From Ruminococcus flavefaciens (GTDB lineage Bacteria > Bacteroidota > Bacteroidia > Bacteroidales > P3), in NCBI GenBank assembly GCA_023667315.1, contig JAMPAI010000015.1, forward strand, positions 1 to 47,471: DNA of 47,471 nucleotides, written 5' to 3'. The position numbers and the translations under genes are program-made. Positions 9,252 through 17,933 of this stretch are shown here, in pieces (positions within the stretch are counted from its first letter, which is position 1; each line of letters starts with the position of its first letter). The notes under the pieces were generated by a model, which saw only the letters and a program-made list of their open reading frames with translations, was not told the DNA's origin and did not search any database.

Positions 9252-10148
9252 TTAGCTGAAATCATCGGCTGCGAAAGGGGCTTCGCGCAACAGGTCGGCC
9301 AGCATGGGGCGGTAGTGTTCCAGGAGGCCGTCCATGGGCGACTTCAACACCTTGCCCACCCTGATGCCGAGCGGGGCGGCCGCTTCCTTAAGCAGTTCCT
9401 GCGAGAAATACGCGATGGACCCCACCAGGTTCACCGGATATTTCGCGGCCTTCCCGCCATAGGGCAACACCTGCGTCTTGAAGAATGCCGTGAACTGCCG
9501 TACAAGCACCTCACGCACGTATGGGTGCGACATCCTGCCGTCTAAGAAAACCGCCATCTCGCCCAAGAAGCGGGAAACGCCCGTGCCGTGATACACGGTA
9601 TCGATAATCTCGTGCACGGGATAGGGACACAAGGGTGCGAACTGCCCGTGCAAGTCCTGCGGCATGCCGCCACGCAGGTAATCGGCCAGGAAATTCATGC
9701 CGATGCGCGCGCCGCTGCCCTCATCGCCCAAGATATAGCCCAAGGAAGGCACCTCGGTCCTGATGTTCTCTCCGTCGTAGAAGCAGGTGCTGGCACCCGT
9801 TCCCAGAATGGCCACCATGCCGGGTTCCCTGCCGCAGAGCGCCAGGGCCGCCCCCGAAAGGTCGCTGCCTATATTCACTTCCGCCTTGGGGAAAAACTCT
9901 TCCAGTTCGCCTTGCAGAACGCCGCGCTTGATGCTGTCGGCGCATCCCGAGCCGTAAAAGAACAGGTATTTTACCCTTTGGTTGTCGATAAAGGGATAGA
10001 GGTCTTTCTCCAGGCAGAGCCTGATTTCTTCCGCCCCCACCAGATAAGGGTTCAGTCCGCCGGTAACGACCCGCTTCTCCTCCCCTTTCTCATTCAGGAA
10101 ACACCATTCGGTCTTGGTGGCGCCGCTATCTACAATTCCTATCATCAT
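9252..10148 (-). CDS. BadF/BcrA-type ATPase, N-acetylglucosamine kinase-like
   Basis: 298 residues. The N-terminus IGIVDSGATKTEWC is the ASKHA phosphate-1 motif (DGGxTKT type). GSDLSGAALALCG and AILGTGASTCFYDG are the further nucleotide-binding segments, and LGYILGDEGSGARIG is diagnostic of the BadF/BcrA/N-acetylglucosamine-kinase group. In Bacteroidota this subgroup is usually annotated as N-acetylglucosamine kinase and phosphorylates amino sugars in the cytoplasm; the exact substrate cannot be read from the sequence. Two ATG codons are in tandem (10148 and 10145). It starts 6 bases after prmC. Confidence 0.85.
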   Translation of the reverse strand: MMIGIVDSGATKTEWCFLNEKGEEKRVVTGGLNPYLVGAEEIRLCLEKDLYPFIDNQRVKYLFFYGSGCADSIKRGVLQGELEEFFPKAEVNIGSDLSGAALALCGREPGMVAILGTGASTCFYDGENIRTEVPSLGYILGDEGSGARIGMNFLADYLRGGMPQDLHGQFAPLCPYPVHEIIDTVYHGTGVSRFLGEMAVFLDGRMSHPYVREVLVRQFTAFFKTQVLPYGGKAAKYPVNLVGSIAYFSQELLKEAAAPLGIRVGKVLKSPMDGLLEHYRPMLADLLREAPFAADDFS

Positions 10149-10154
10149 ATAAAA

Positions 10155-11045
10155 TTAACTCCGCGAAGATACGGTTTTTGAGGCGATTTTGCAGCCCGAC
10201 AGCATGCGCGCCTTTCCGTGCAGGTCCCGGCGCACCTCCACTTGGGAGAAGCCTTGCCTTTCGTACAGTTCCCGGCATTCGTCGGGAAAGGCCTCGTTGA
10301 TCTCGGCCATCACGAAGCCGCCCTCGGCCAGGTGTTCCCAGCCCAGCGCGGCGATACGGCGGTAGAACGGCAGGGGGTCGTCATCCTCCACGAAAAGGGC
10401 GATATGCGGCTCGTGTTCCAGCACGTTGGCGCGCATCTGCGCCCGCTCGCACTTTCTCACATAGGGCGGATTGGAAACGATAAGGTTGAAAGCGGTTTTC
10501 CGTATATTTTCGGGAATTTCCTCCTGCAATATGTCCTGTGCAAAAAAGTTGACCCGCGTGCGGCATTTTTCGTTGTTCCGCTTGGCCGTACGCAGGGCCT
10601 CGGGTGAAATATCGCAGGCCCACACCTCGGCATCGGGCCGGGCCTGGGAAATGGCGATGGCAATCGCACCGCTGCCGGTGCACAGATCCAGAATCTTCGG
10701 GTTCTTGATTCCGCGGATGTTGTCGAGCGCCCACAGCACCAATTCTTCCGTTTCGCCGCGCGGAATCAGCACGGCGGGGTTCACCTCCAGTTCCAGATCG
10801 AGAAAATAGGCCTTGCCGAAAATGTACTGTATGGGTTCGCCTGCCTGCAGACGGGTCAATGCGGAGGCGAACAGAGAGTCTTGCTGTTCCGGCACCTCCT
10901 GCGGAAGGCCTGCCGCCAGGTGCATCCTGTCTTGGTGCAGTATTTCCTGCGCCGCCCAGTAGAAAAGGGCGTCGGCTTCCGCCCGGCCGTAGGTTTCCGA
11001 CAGTACTGCACGGAAATCCTGCCTTATCTGCGCCAAGGTACGCAT
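10155..11045 (-). CDS. prmC: Peptide chain release factor N5-glutamine methyltransferase
   Basis: 296 residues. PrmC methylates the glutamine of the GGQ motif in release factors RF1 and RF2 using S-adenosylmethionine. An N-terminal helical domain (about 1-85) is followed by a Rossmann methyltransferase domain with motif I LDLCTGSGAIAIAIS (about 120-134) and the catalytic IVSNPPYV motif (about 188-195). The C-terminus is about a dozen residues longer than usual and rich in K and S. The gene starts 3 bases after parC and belongs to the batA-parC-prmC-kinase-FKBP operon. Confidence 0.95.
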   Translation of the reverse strand: MRTLAQIRQDFRAVLSETYGRAEADALFYWAAQEILHQDRMHLAAGLPQEVPEQQDSLFASALTRLQAGEPIQYIFGKAYFLDLELEVNPAVLIPRGETEELVLWALDNIRGIKNPKILDLCTGSGAIAIAISQARPDAEVWACDISPEALRTAKRNNEKCRTRVNFFAQDILQEEIPENIRKTAFNLIVSNPPYVRKCERAQMRANVLEHEPHIALFVEDDDPLPFYRRIAALGWEHLAEGGFVMAEINEAFPDECRELYERQGFSQVEVRRDLHGKARMLSGCKIASKTVSSRS

Positions 11046-11048
11046 CGG

Positions 11049-13643
11049 CTAAAAGAGGCTCAGCTGTTCGTTGGGGTCGGCATCGGGATTGGGTTCCGCA
11101 TTCAGGGTTTCCGCGCCGCCCTGCTCACTTTCCGCCGCCTTCTGCGCCTGTTCGTAATCGGGGTCGGGCTGCAGGGGTTCGAGCCATTCCACTTTCTTTA
11201 CGGCATAGTTCGAAAGCCGCTTGCCCTTGGCCTTGAAGCCCTTTACGGCGATAAATTCCACCGGATCCACAATCAGGTCTTCGATTTCCCGCTTGTTCGC
11301 CTTGGCATCGAACACCACGCGCAACTGCGGATAGGCATCGAGGCTCAGGCTTACGAAGCGGCTGCTTTCTTCTTCCACGAAGCTCTGCCGCTTGTCGCTT
11401 TCTTCCACCAGAAAGCGTTTTATATACCAGTAGCCCGTCTTGTTCTCGCGGTAGATGGCGGTAAGCACCCGCTGCGGATAATGCTTGGCTATCTGAATCA
11501 TGTCTTCTTCGAAATGGTTGCCCAGATCGAAGCTCATCAGGCGGTAGGCGCCCGTCTCCATCAGGGTCAGGATGCGGTCCTCGCCCTTGAACTCGCCCAG
11601 ATACTGGCCGCGTTCCTCCACGTTGAGGCGCTTTACCGTCTCGTCGTACCATATCTTGCGCGCGCCCAGGGTGGAGACGCCGGCATCCTTGAGTTCGATG
11701 CGCTTTACGGCGTTGCGCGAGAGGATGTTGCCCATGCTGCCGCGACCTTTCACGGCCAAGTCCTTGAAGTCGTAGTCGAAGGTAAGCTTCTTCAGTTTAG
11801 GCTTGAAGCGCAGCTGCACCCGCACCACCTCGGCCTCTCCGTTGGGGTTGGCGGTAAAATAGAGCAGCTGCGAGCCCTTGGTTCCCTTGGTGAGGTCGTA
11901 GTCCTTGTCGCGGGTAACGCCGCCCACGGCAAAACGCTTGGCGTAGGCAACGCCATCCTTGCCGTCGCTATACACCATGTTGTAGATGGTGCGCTCGTCG
12001 TTGCGCTTGAACACGCCGGCATACACGATGTCCTCGCCCACGAACACCTTCTCGCCCACCTTCACCACCTTGAAGATGCCGTTGCGGCGGAACACGATGA
12101 TGTCGTCGATATCGGAACACTCGCACACGTACTCGTCTTTCTTCAATCCCGTCCCGATAAAGCCCTCGGCGCGGTTCACGTAGAGTTTCTCGTTGGTGGC
12201 GGCCACCATATTGGCCTGGATGTTCTCGAAATTGCGCAGTTCTGTCTTGCGTTCGCGCCCCTGCCCGTATTTTTTCCTGATGTTCTGGAAGTAGGCGATC
12301 GTGTAATCGACCAGATGCGCCAGATTCTCGTTCACCTGCTCCATTTCCCACTCGATTTCCTCGATCTTCTCGTCGGCTTTCTTGATGTCGAACTTGGAGA
12401 TCTTGCGCACGGGTTTTTCCACCAGACGGTTCACGTCTTCCGGCGTAACCTTGCGCCCCAGTTTCTTCTCGAAGGGCTTGAACGCGCTCTCGATGGCCTT
12501 GAGCTGTTCTTCCCACTTGCGGCTGTCTTTTTCCAAGAGGCGGTAGATGCGTTCCTCGAAGAATATCTTTTCGAGCGAGGTGTAATACCACTCGTTCTTG
12601 AGTTCGGAAAGGCGTATTTCCAGTTCCTTGCCGAGCAGCTGCATGGTCTTGTGCGTAGAGATTTCCAGCATCTGTTTCACCCCAAGGAAGCAGGGTTTCT
12701 GTTCGGAAACCACGCAGGCGTTGGGCGATATGGACACCTCGCAGTCGGTAAAGGCGTAGAGGGCGTCTATCGTGGTGTCGGGCGACACACCGGGCTGCAG
12801 GTGAACCAGTATCTCCACCTTCTCGGCCGTGTTGTCTTCCACCTTGCGGATCTTGATCTTGCCCCGCTCGCCGGCCTTGAGGATGCTCTCGATAAGCGAG
12901 GAAGTGGTGCAGCCGTAGGGGATTTCCTGAATCACAAGGGTCTTCTTGTCGATCTGCCCTATCTTGGCGCGCACCCGCACCTTGCCGCCGCGCAGGCCGT
13001 CGTTGTAGTTGGCCACGTCGATGCTGCCGCCGGTGGGGAAATCGGGATACAGCTCGAAGTCCTGCCCGCGCAACACCTTGATGGAGGCGTCGATCAGTTC
13101 GTTGAAGTTATGCGGAAGCACCTTGCAGGCCAAGCCCACCGCGATGCCTTCCACCCCTTGGAAAAGCAGCAGGGGAAACTTGATGGGCAGCGCCACCGGC
13201 TCCTGGTTCCTGCCGTCGTAGGAGGGTTTCCATTCGGTGGTCTTGGGGTTGAAGGCCACCTCGAGCGCGAATTTCGACAGGCGAGCCTCTATATAACGGG
13301 GAGCCGCCGCCGAGTCGCCGGTAAGGATGTTTCCCCAGTTACCCTGGCAGTCGATGAGCAGGTCTTTCTGCCCCAGCTGCACCAGGGCGTCGCCGATGGA
13401 GGCATCGCCGTGGGGATGGTATTTCATCGTGTTGCCCACCACGTTGGCCACCTTGTTGTAGCGCCCGTCGTCCAGCTCGCGCATGGAGTGCAGGATACGG
13501 CGCTGAACGGGCTTCAGGCCGTCGGCCAGTTCGGGCACGGCACGCTCCAGGATAACGTAGGAAGCGTAGTCCAGAAACCAATTCTTAAACAAGCCGGGAA
13601 TGGAAACGATCCGTCCGGCATCCTCTTCTTTAATCTCAGGCAT
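11049..13643 (-). CDS. parC: DNA topoisomerase IV subunit A (GyrA/ParC family)
   Basis: 864 residues. The subunit cuts and rejoins DNA in the type IIA enzyme that unlinks daughter chromosomes. It has the GyrA/ParC core: DGLKPVQRRILHSM (42-55), the quinolone-region segment HPHGDASIGDALV (76-88), and the catalytic tyrosine Y117 in AAPRYIEARLSK. A coiled-coil tower region follows around 350-460, then C-terminal beta-propeller-like repeats. The start MPEIKEEDAGRIVSIPGLF fits the Bacteroidota ParC-type subunit better than GyrA, and the length is right. The partner parE is not in the window. The C-terminal tail is acidic and low-complexity. It starts 3 bases after the BatA-like gene. Confidence 0.92.
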   Translation of the reverse strand: MPEIKEEDAGRIVSIPGLFKNWFLDYASYVILERAVPELADGLKPVQRRILHSMRELDDGRYNKVANVVGNTMKYHPHGDASIGDALVQLGQKDLLIDCQGNWGNILTGDSAAAPRYIEARLSKFALEVAFNPKTTEWKPSYDGRNQEPVALPIKFPLLLFQGVEGIAVGLACKVLPHNFNELIDASIKVLRGQDFELYPDFPTGGSIDVANYNDGLRGGKVRVRAKIGQIDKKTLVIQEIPYGCTTSSLIESILKAGERGKIKIRKVEDNTAEKVEILVHLQPGVSPDTTIDALYAFTDCEVSISPNACVVSEQKPCFLGVKQMLEISTHKTMQLLGKELEIRLSELKNEWYYTSLEKIFFEERIYRLLEKDSRKWEEQLKAIESAFKPFEKKLGRKVTPEDVNRLVEKPVRKISKFDIKKADEKIEEIEWEMEQVNENLAHLVDYTIAYFQNIRKKYGQGRERKTELRNFENIQANMVAATNEKLYVNRAEGFIGTGLKKDEYVCECSDIDDIIVFRRNGIFKVVKVGEKVFVGEDIVYAGVFKRNDERTIYNMVYSDGKDGVAYAKRFAVGGVTRDKDYDLTKGTKGSQLLYFTANPNGEAEVVRVQLRFKPKLKKLTFDYDFKDLAVKGRGSMGNILSRNAVKRIELKDAGVSTLGARKIWYDETVKRLNVEERGQYLGEFKGEDRILTLMETGAYRLMSFDLGNHFEEDMIQIAKHYPQRVLTAIYRENKTGYWYIKRFLVEESDKRQSFVEEESSRFVSLSLDAYPQLRVVFDAKANKREIEDLIVDPVEFIAVKGFKAKGKRLSNYAVKKVEWLEPLQPDPDYEQAQKAAESEQGGAETLNAEPNPDADPNEQLSLF

Positions 13644-13646
13644 CGG

Positions 13647-15770
13647 TTAATGTTTTTCGGCGGTTCCGAACAAGGCTCGCTTAGCTGTTCCGCCACGTAG
13701 CAACAAGGTTTCCATCAGCGCGAAAACCAACGCGAAAATAAGGAAAACTTTCCACAACTCCCGCCCCCGGTTCATGCGCTCCACACTCTTGGAAAGGTCT
13801 ATACGGTCGGGATCCATCACGAAGCCGTGGCGAATGCGGAGCCCGTGCAGGCGTTCGCGCAAGGCCGCCTCGGCAAGGCATTCCTTGTCGGATTCGGTGC
13901 GGCTGTAGTTGAACGAGAGCGGGATATCCACCGCCTTATGGTCGGTGAGCCGGTAGTTGCCGGCCTCGGTAAGGGCGCCGTGCAAGAAAAAGGCGGTTTC
14001 CGAACCGGCCCGGCGCAGGGAGGGAATCAGGTCGAAACCCTCAGGCTTCGCCGACACAATATGGTACACTTCCTCGCCCGTACCCTGGGGGAACAGGGCC
14101 GAGGGAAAATAGACGCCCTGCCGTTCCGAGGGAATATGGTAAAGGTCTTCCGAACCGCCCCGGTAGAGCGCCATATTGAGCAAGGCCACCACAAAGGTGT
14201 AGTGTTCCTGAAAATCGGTGAACGCTGCCTGCAGGGGGCTTGCCAGCAGGTAAAAAAGGCCTTTTTCCACTTGATACACCTGCAGGAAATCGGCCTCCGT
14301 ACCCTTGTTTCCGCTCCTGAAGGACATAAGGCTGCGCACGGGCGCCTGCGCGGCGGCGGGCAAGGGATAGCGCGCCTTGGTGGCGGGCAGGGAGGCGTTT
14401 TCCTTTAGCGAGGCAATGGCCAGCGAGAAAACGGGATGTTCCACGGCCATGCCCTTTACCGTCAGGTCTTCGGTCACGAAAGGGGCACGGGCGTTGCCGA
14501 TAAGCTTGCGGCAGAGCTGTTCGTCGGGAATGAAGGCGGCATTATCATCAGGCGGGGCGCAGGGCACCGAAAGCAGGCTGCCGCCCCCGCGCACGAACTG
14601 TTCCAGCTCACCCACCAAGGCCGAAGGATAGTCGCGCAGGGCGTCGGCAATGATTAAGCCGGCGGCCTTAAGGCTACCGTAGTCGATGTTGCCGAGCGAC
14701 ACCAGGCGGTAGTCAAAGGCCGAATCTCCGGAAAAGACCTTGGCGATGGCCGGCGAATAGTCCGTTTGATAGAGGTGGATCACACTGATGCGAGGCTTTA
14801 CCCGCAGGCTGAAATACAAACGGTTGTCGAACTGCATGGGATAGTCGGCCACCTCGACGTAGCCTTGCAATGCGCCGCTTTGTTCCAGGCGCAGGGGCAG
14901 GAGCACTTCTTTCCTCTCGCCTGGCTGCAAGTCCACGGGATAGGCGCCTTCCTGCCTTTCTTCCACGAACAGGCGCAGGGGAAGCTGCAACTGTTCCTTA
15001 TCGGAGCGGTTGTTTACGAAAACCCGCAGCGATACTTCCCTGCCGGCCTGCAAGACGGGCGTTTCCAGACAGAGCGAATCGAGGCTTATGTTGGCATAGT
15101 CTAGCCCGCTCACCGGCACGAAAACCTGCCAGAGTGCGGTATCGCCGCCGGGCTTCAGGTCGAAGTTCCGCTGCTGGAAATCGGAAACGTAATAGCAAAG
15201 GCGGCGGGCGGCGCCCTGGCCGGACTGTTCGAAAAGCGCCTGCTGCCGCGCCTGTACTTCGGAAAGGCTGCGGGGTACGGGACTGTATTCGGTCTGTTCT
15301 ACTTTTTCCAGAATCCTTTCGGGCGGAAAGAAGGCCTGTTCCTCGCCCTGAAAGCTGTTGGTGAGGAACTGCACGGAGGCATCGGGCGGAAAGGCCTGCA
15401 GGATGCGGCGCACCTGTTCCTTGGCCTTGTCGAGCAGGGCGGAACGCTCGGCGGGTGCCTGCATCGAAAAGGAATTGTCCATATAGATGCTGGCCTGGGT
15501 GTAAGCCCCCGCCACCTCGGCGGTGTCCTTGGGCGGCAGGTAGGGCTGGGCGAAGGCCAGCACGAGGCATGCCACGGTAAGCACGCGGGCGGCCAGAATG
15601 GCGTATTCGCGCAGGCGGGCGTTGCGTTTCTGCTCGGTCTGAATTTCCTGCAGCAGCCGCACGTTCGAGAAATAAACGCGCTTATAGCGTTGCAAACGGA
15701 AAAGGTGCACGATAACAGGAATCATCGCCACCGAAAGGAAGTACAGGCTTGTGGGATTTACGAACTGCAT
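13647..15770 (-). CDS. BatA-domain membrane protein with VWA-like region
   Basis: I place the start at ATG 15770 (MQFVNPTSLYFLSVAMIPVIV), giving 707 residues. The same frame stays open to 16097, but that stretch reads antisense to the M23 peptidase and looks non-coding. The N-terminus matches the aerotolerance-regulator (BatA) domain: two membrane segments at about 4-25 and 55-78. A von Willebrand A-like segment follows (IYMDNSFSMQAP), then a large extracytoplasmic region and a last membrane helix near the C-terminus (LWKVFLIFALVFALMETLLL). Such proteins usually accompany Bat/MoxR stress loci; here it heads the parC-prmC operon instead. Function is not established. Confidence 0.85.
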   Translation of the reverse strand: MQFVNPTSLYFLSVAMIPVIVHLFRLQRYKRVYFSNVRLLQEIQTEQKRNARLREYAILAARVLTVACLVLAFAQPYLPPKDTAEVAGAYTQASIYMDNSFSMQAPAERSALLDKAKEQVRRILQAFPPDASVQFLTNSFQGEEQAFFPPERILEKVEQTEYSPVPRSLSEVQARQQALFEQSGQGAARRLCYYVSDFQQRNFDLKPGGDTALWQVFVPVSGLDYANISLDSLCLETPVLQAGREVSLRVFVNNRSDKEQLQLPLRLFVEERQEGAYPVDLQPGERKEVLLPLRLEQSGALQGYVEVADYPMQFDNRLYFSLRVKPRISVIHLYQTDYSPAIAKVFSGDSAFDYRLVSLGNIDYGSLKAAGLIIADALRDYPSALVGELEQFVRGGGSLLSVPCAPPDDNAAFIPDEQLCRKLIGNARAPFVTEDLTVKGMAVEHPVFSLAIASLKENASLPATKARYPLPAAAQAPVRSLMSFRSGNKGTEADFLQVYQVEKGLFYLLASPLQAAFTDFQEHYTFVVALLNMALYRGGSEDLYHIPSERQGVYFPSALFPQGTGEEVYHIVSAKPEGFDLIPSLRRAGSETAFFLHGALTEAGNYRLTDHKAVDIPLSFNYSRTESDKECLAEAALRERLHGLRIRHGFVMDPDRIDLSKSVERMNRGRELWKVFLIFALVFALMETLLLRGGTAKRALFGTAEKH

Positions 15771-15780
15771 AGGTAGTCGG

Positions 15781-15788
15781 CAAAAGTA
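15781..15788 (-). promoter_or_regulatory. Possible -7 box for the batA-parC operon
   Basis: Minus-strand TACTTTTG fits TAnnTTTG exactly, 10 bases before the ATG at 15770, so the leader would be very short (about 5 bases). No good -33 TTTG is present; T-rich sequence lies upstream. The divergent gene has its own box at 15847-15854. Confidence 0.35.
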
Positions 15789-15846
15789 TAAAAATCTCCC
15801 TGAAAAATCCACGCGCTGACAAGTATGCGCTTTTGGCTTTTTAGTG

Positions 15847-15854
15847 TATCTTTG
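15847..15854 (+). promoter_or_regulatory. Possible -7 box for the M23 peptidase-dxr-rseP operon
   Basis: Plus-strand TATCTTTG fits TAnnTTTG exactly. The nearest upstream TTTG is too close (11 bases), so the -33 element is weak. If this box is used, transcription starts after the GTG at 15844, which rules that codon out as the start of the peptidase gene. Confidence 0.4.
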
Positions 15855-15879
15855 TAGTTTATGCCAATCCGTTCGCAAG

Positions 15880-16779
15880 TTGAAAAGGAACAGACACATA
15901 CTGAAAAACATCTGGAAACATGCCTTTACCAACGTAAGGCATAAGTACCGGTTTTCGATTACCGACGAGAACTTCCACGAAAAGTTCTCCTTCCGGCTTT
16001 CCAGCCTCAATTTCTGGACCATCGTTTCCCTGTGCAGCATTATCCTGATTGCCTTTACGGTGTTTATCGTGGTGTTCACCCCCGTGCGCCAGTTCATTCC
16101 CGGCTATGTAAAGAAAGATCTGGTGGAACAGACCGTGCGCGACCGCATGCGGCTGGACTCGCTGCAGCTGCAGATTGAAACGCAGAGCCTGATGCTGCGC
16201 ACGCTCAACGCCGTGCTTACCGGCAACATCCCCATGGACGACTCCAAGATAATCCGCGACTCCCTGCGCGATTACAGCAATATCGAATACCACAACAGCC
16301 TGGCCGACTCGCTGCTGCGGCTCGAGATAGAGCGTTCCGACAAATACACACTCGACCTGAACGCCGTGCAGCTGAGCGGCGGCGACCCCAAAAACGCCAG
16401 CTTCGCCGACAACATCCTGTTTTACGTGCCCGCCGAAGGCTCGGTGTATCAGAAATTCGACCACCAGACCCGGCACTACGGCATCGACCTTGAGGTGGAG
16501 CCCAACAGCGTGATCAAGTCGGTGCTCGACGGCTCGGTGGTGCTCACCACCTGGAGTCCCGAGCGCGGCTATATCATGGTGATCGAACACGACAGCAAGA
16601 TCATTTCCATCTACACGGCGGCGGCCACCCTCTTTAAGCGAACGGGCGAATTCGTGCGGGCGGGCGAAGCCATCGGCATTGCCGGGCAATCGGCCAGAAA
16701 CGGCGAGGTGGTTCACCTGCACTTTGAACTCTGGTATAACGGAACGCCCGTGGACCCCGAAAAACACATGATTTTATGA
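15880..16779 (+). CDS. M23-family (LytM) peptidase-like membrane protein
   Basis: 299 residues from TTG at 15880; the frame has no ATG before the membrane helix, and the only earlier start (GTG 15844) precedes the likely promoter box. A short cytoplasmic N-terminus with RHKYRFSITDENFHEKFSF, typical of a Bacteroidota M23 group, precedes one membrane helix (about 46-68), a coiled region, and a LytM domain (about 185-299). Zinc ligands are visible as H199 and D203 in HYGID and as H281 in HLHFE, with H279 catalytic. The second catalytic histidine, usually in a YxHL motif, seems to be A247 (YTAAATL). It may therefore cut peptidoglycan weakly or act as an activator. Its stop overlaps the dxr start (ATGA). 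Confidence 0.85.
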   Translation: MKRNRHILKNIWKHAFTNVRHKYRFSITDENFHEKFSFRLSSLNFWTIVSLCSIILIAFTVFIVVFTPVRQFIPGYVKKDLVEQTVRDRMRLDSLQLQIETQSLMLRTLNAVLTGNIPMDDSKIIRDSLRDYSNIEYHNSLADSLLRLEIERSDKYTLDLNAVQLSGGDPKNASFADNILFYVPAEGSVYQKFDHQTRHYGIDLEVEPNSVIKSVLDGSVVLTTWSPERGYIMVIEHDSKIISIYTAAATLFKRTGEFVRAGEAIGIAGQSARNGEVVHLHFELWYNGTPVDPEKHMIL

Positions 16780-17930
16780 GCGCAATCCAACGACTGGCGA
16801 TTCTGGGTTCCACCGGTTCCATCGGTACCCAGACGCTCGATGTGGTAAGGGCGCATCCCGACAAATTTTCCGTTGAGATACTCACGGCATGGAACCAGGC
16901 CGATCTGTTGATTGAACAGGCTCGGGAATTCCTGCCCAACATGGTGGTGATCGGCAACGACGCCCATTATCAAAAGGTAAAGGAAGCCCTGACGGATACC
17001 GACGTAAAGGTGTTTTCCGGCATGTCTTCGATTACGGATGCCGTGTGCTGCGATACGGTGGATACGGTGGTAACCGCCCTCTTGGGTTCGGCCGGCCTGC
17101 GCCCCACCCTGCGGGCCATTGAGGCGGGCAAGAAAATCGCCCTGGCCAACAAGGAAACCTTGGTGTCGGGCGGCGAGATCGTGTGCCGCAAGGCACGTGA
17201 GAACCATGTCTATATCAACCCCATCGACTCGGAACACTCCGCCATTTTCCAGTGCCTTACGGGAGAGGTGGACAACCGCGTGGAAAAGATTTTCCTTACC
17301 GGTTCGGGCGGCCCTTTCCGGGGGCGCAAAGCCGCACAGCTGCAGGACGTGAAGCCCGAACAGGCGCTCAAGCATCCCACCTGGCACATGGGCAGGAAAA
17401 TATCGATCGATTCGGCCACGCTGATGAACAAGGGACTGGAAATGATCGAGGCCAAGTGGCTTTTCGGCGTCCAGCCCTCGGACATCGAGGTGGTGATACA
17501 CCCGGAAAGCATCATCCATTCGCTCGTTTCGTTCGCCGATGGTTCGGTAAAGGCGCAGTTGGGTCTGCCCGACATGCGGCTGCCCATACAGTACGCGCTC
17601 ACTTTTCCCGAACGCCTGCCCCTGGAACTGCCGCGCCTCGACCTTACGGCCATCGGCGCGCTGCATTTCGAAAAGCCCGATACCGACACCTTCCGCTGTC
17701 TTGCCTTGGCTTATCAGGCCATCGAAAAGGGCGGCAACATGCCCTGCATCATGAACGCCGCCAACGAGGTGGCGGTGCAGGCCTTCCTACAGGAAAAGAT
17801 TCCGTTTACCGGCATCGCCCACCTGATAGAAAAAGCCATGGAACGGGTGCCCTTCATCGCCCGCCCCGACCTGGAGCAACTGGAAGCAAGCGACCGCGAA
17901 TGCCGGAATTTCTGTCTGGAAAAACTATAA
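16776..17930 (+). CDS. dxr: 1-deoxy-D-xylulose 5-phosphate reductoisomerase
   Basis: 384 residues, normal length. Dxr converts DXP to 2-C-methyl-D-erythritol 4-phosphate with NADPH, the first committed step of the MEP isoprenoid pathway. Visible are the NADPH-binding LGSTGSIGTQTLDVV at the N-terminus, the metal/substrate region SEHSAIFQCL, the flexible-loop segment GSGGPF and HPTWHMGRKISIDSATLMNK, and a late NAANEVAVQAF. Its ATG overlaps the peptidase stop, and it ends 3 bases before rseP. The dxr-rseP pairing is common across bacteria. Confidence 0.97.
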   Translation: MSAIQRLAILGSTGSIGTQTLDVVRAHPDKFSVEILTAWNQADLLIEQAREFLPNMVVIGNDAHYQKVKEALTDTDVKVFSGMSSITDAVCCDTVDTVVTALLGSAGLRPTLRAIEAGKKIALANKETLVSGGEIVCRKARENHVYINPIDSEHSAIFQCLTGEVDNRVEKIFLTGSGGPFRGRKAAQLQDVKPEQALKHPTWHMGRKISIDSATLMNKGLEMIEAKWLFGVQPSDIEVVIHPESIIHSLVSFADGSVKAQLGLPDMRLPIQYALTFPERLPLELPRLDLTAIGALHFEKPDTDTFRCLALAYQAIEKGGNMPCIMNAANEVAVQAFLQEKIPFTGIAHLIEKAMERVPFIARPDLEQLEASDRECRNFCLEKL

Positions 17931-17933
17931 TCC

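Noticed and set aside
10881-13700. 939-codon open frame on the plus strand opposite parC and prmC
   Set aside because: It mirrors parC almost exactly, has a His/Val/Leu-rich composition typical of antisense frames in GC-rich genes, and shows no family motif.
15861-15944. Short 27-codon ATG frame at the start of the M23 gene
   Set aside because: It overlaps the peptidase N-terminus in another frame and resembles nothing known; a leader-peptide role cannot be supported.
15771-16097. Upstream extension of the BatA-like gene by 109 codons
   Set aside because: It runs antisense to the M23 peptidase and past the likely divergent promoters; the ATG at 15770 gives the standard BatA N-terminus.
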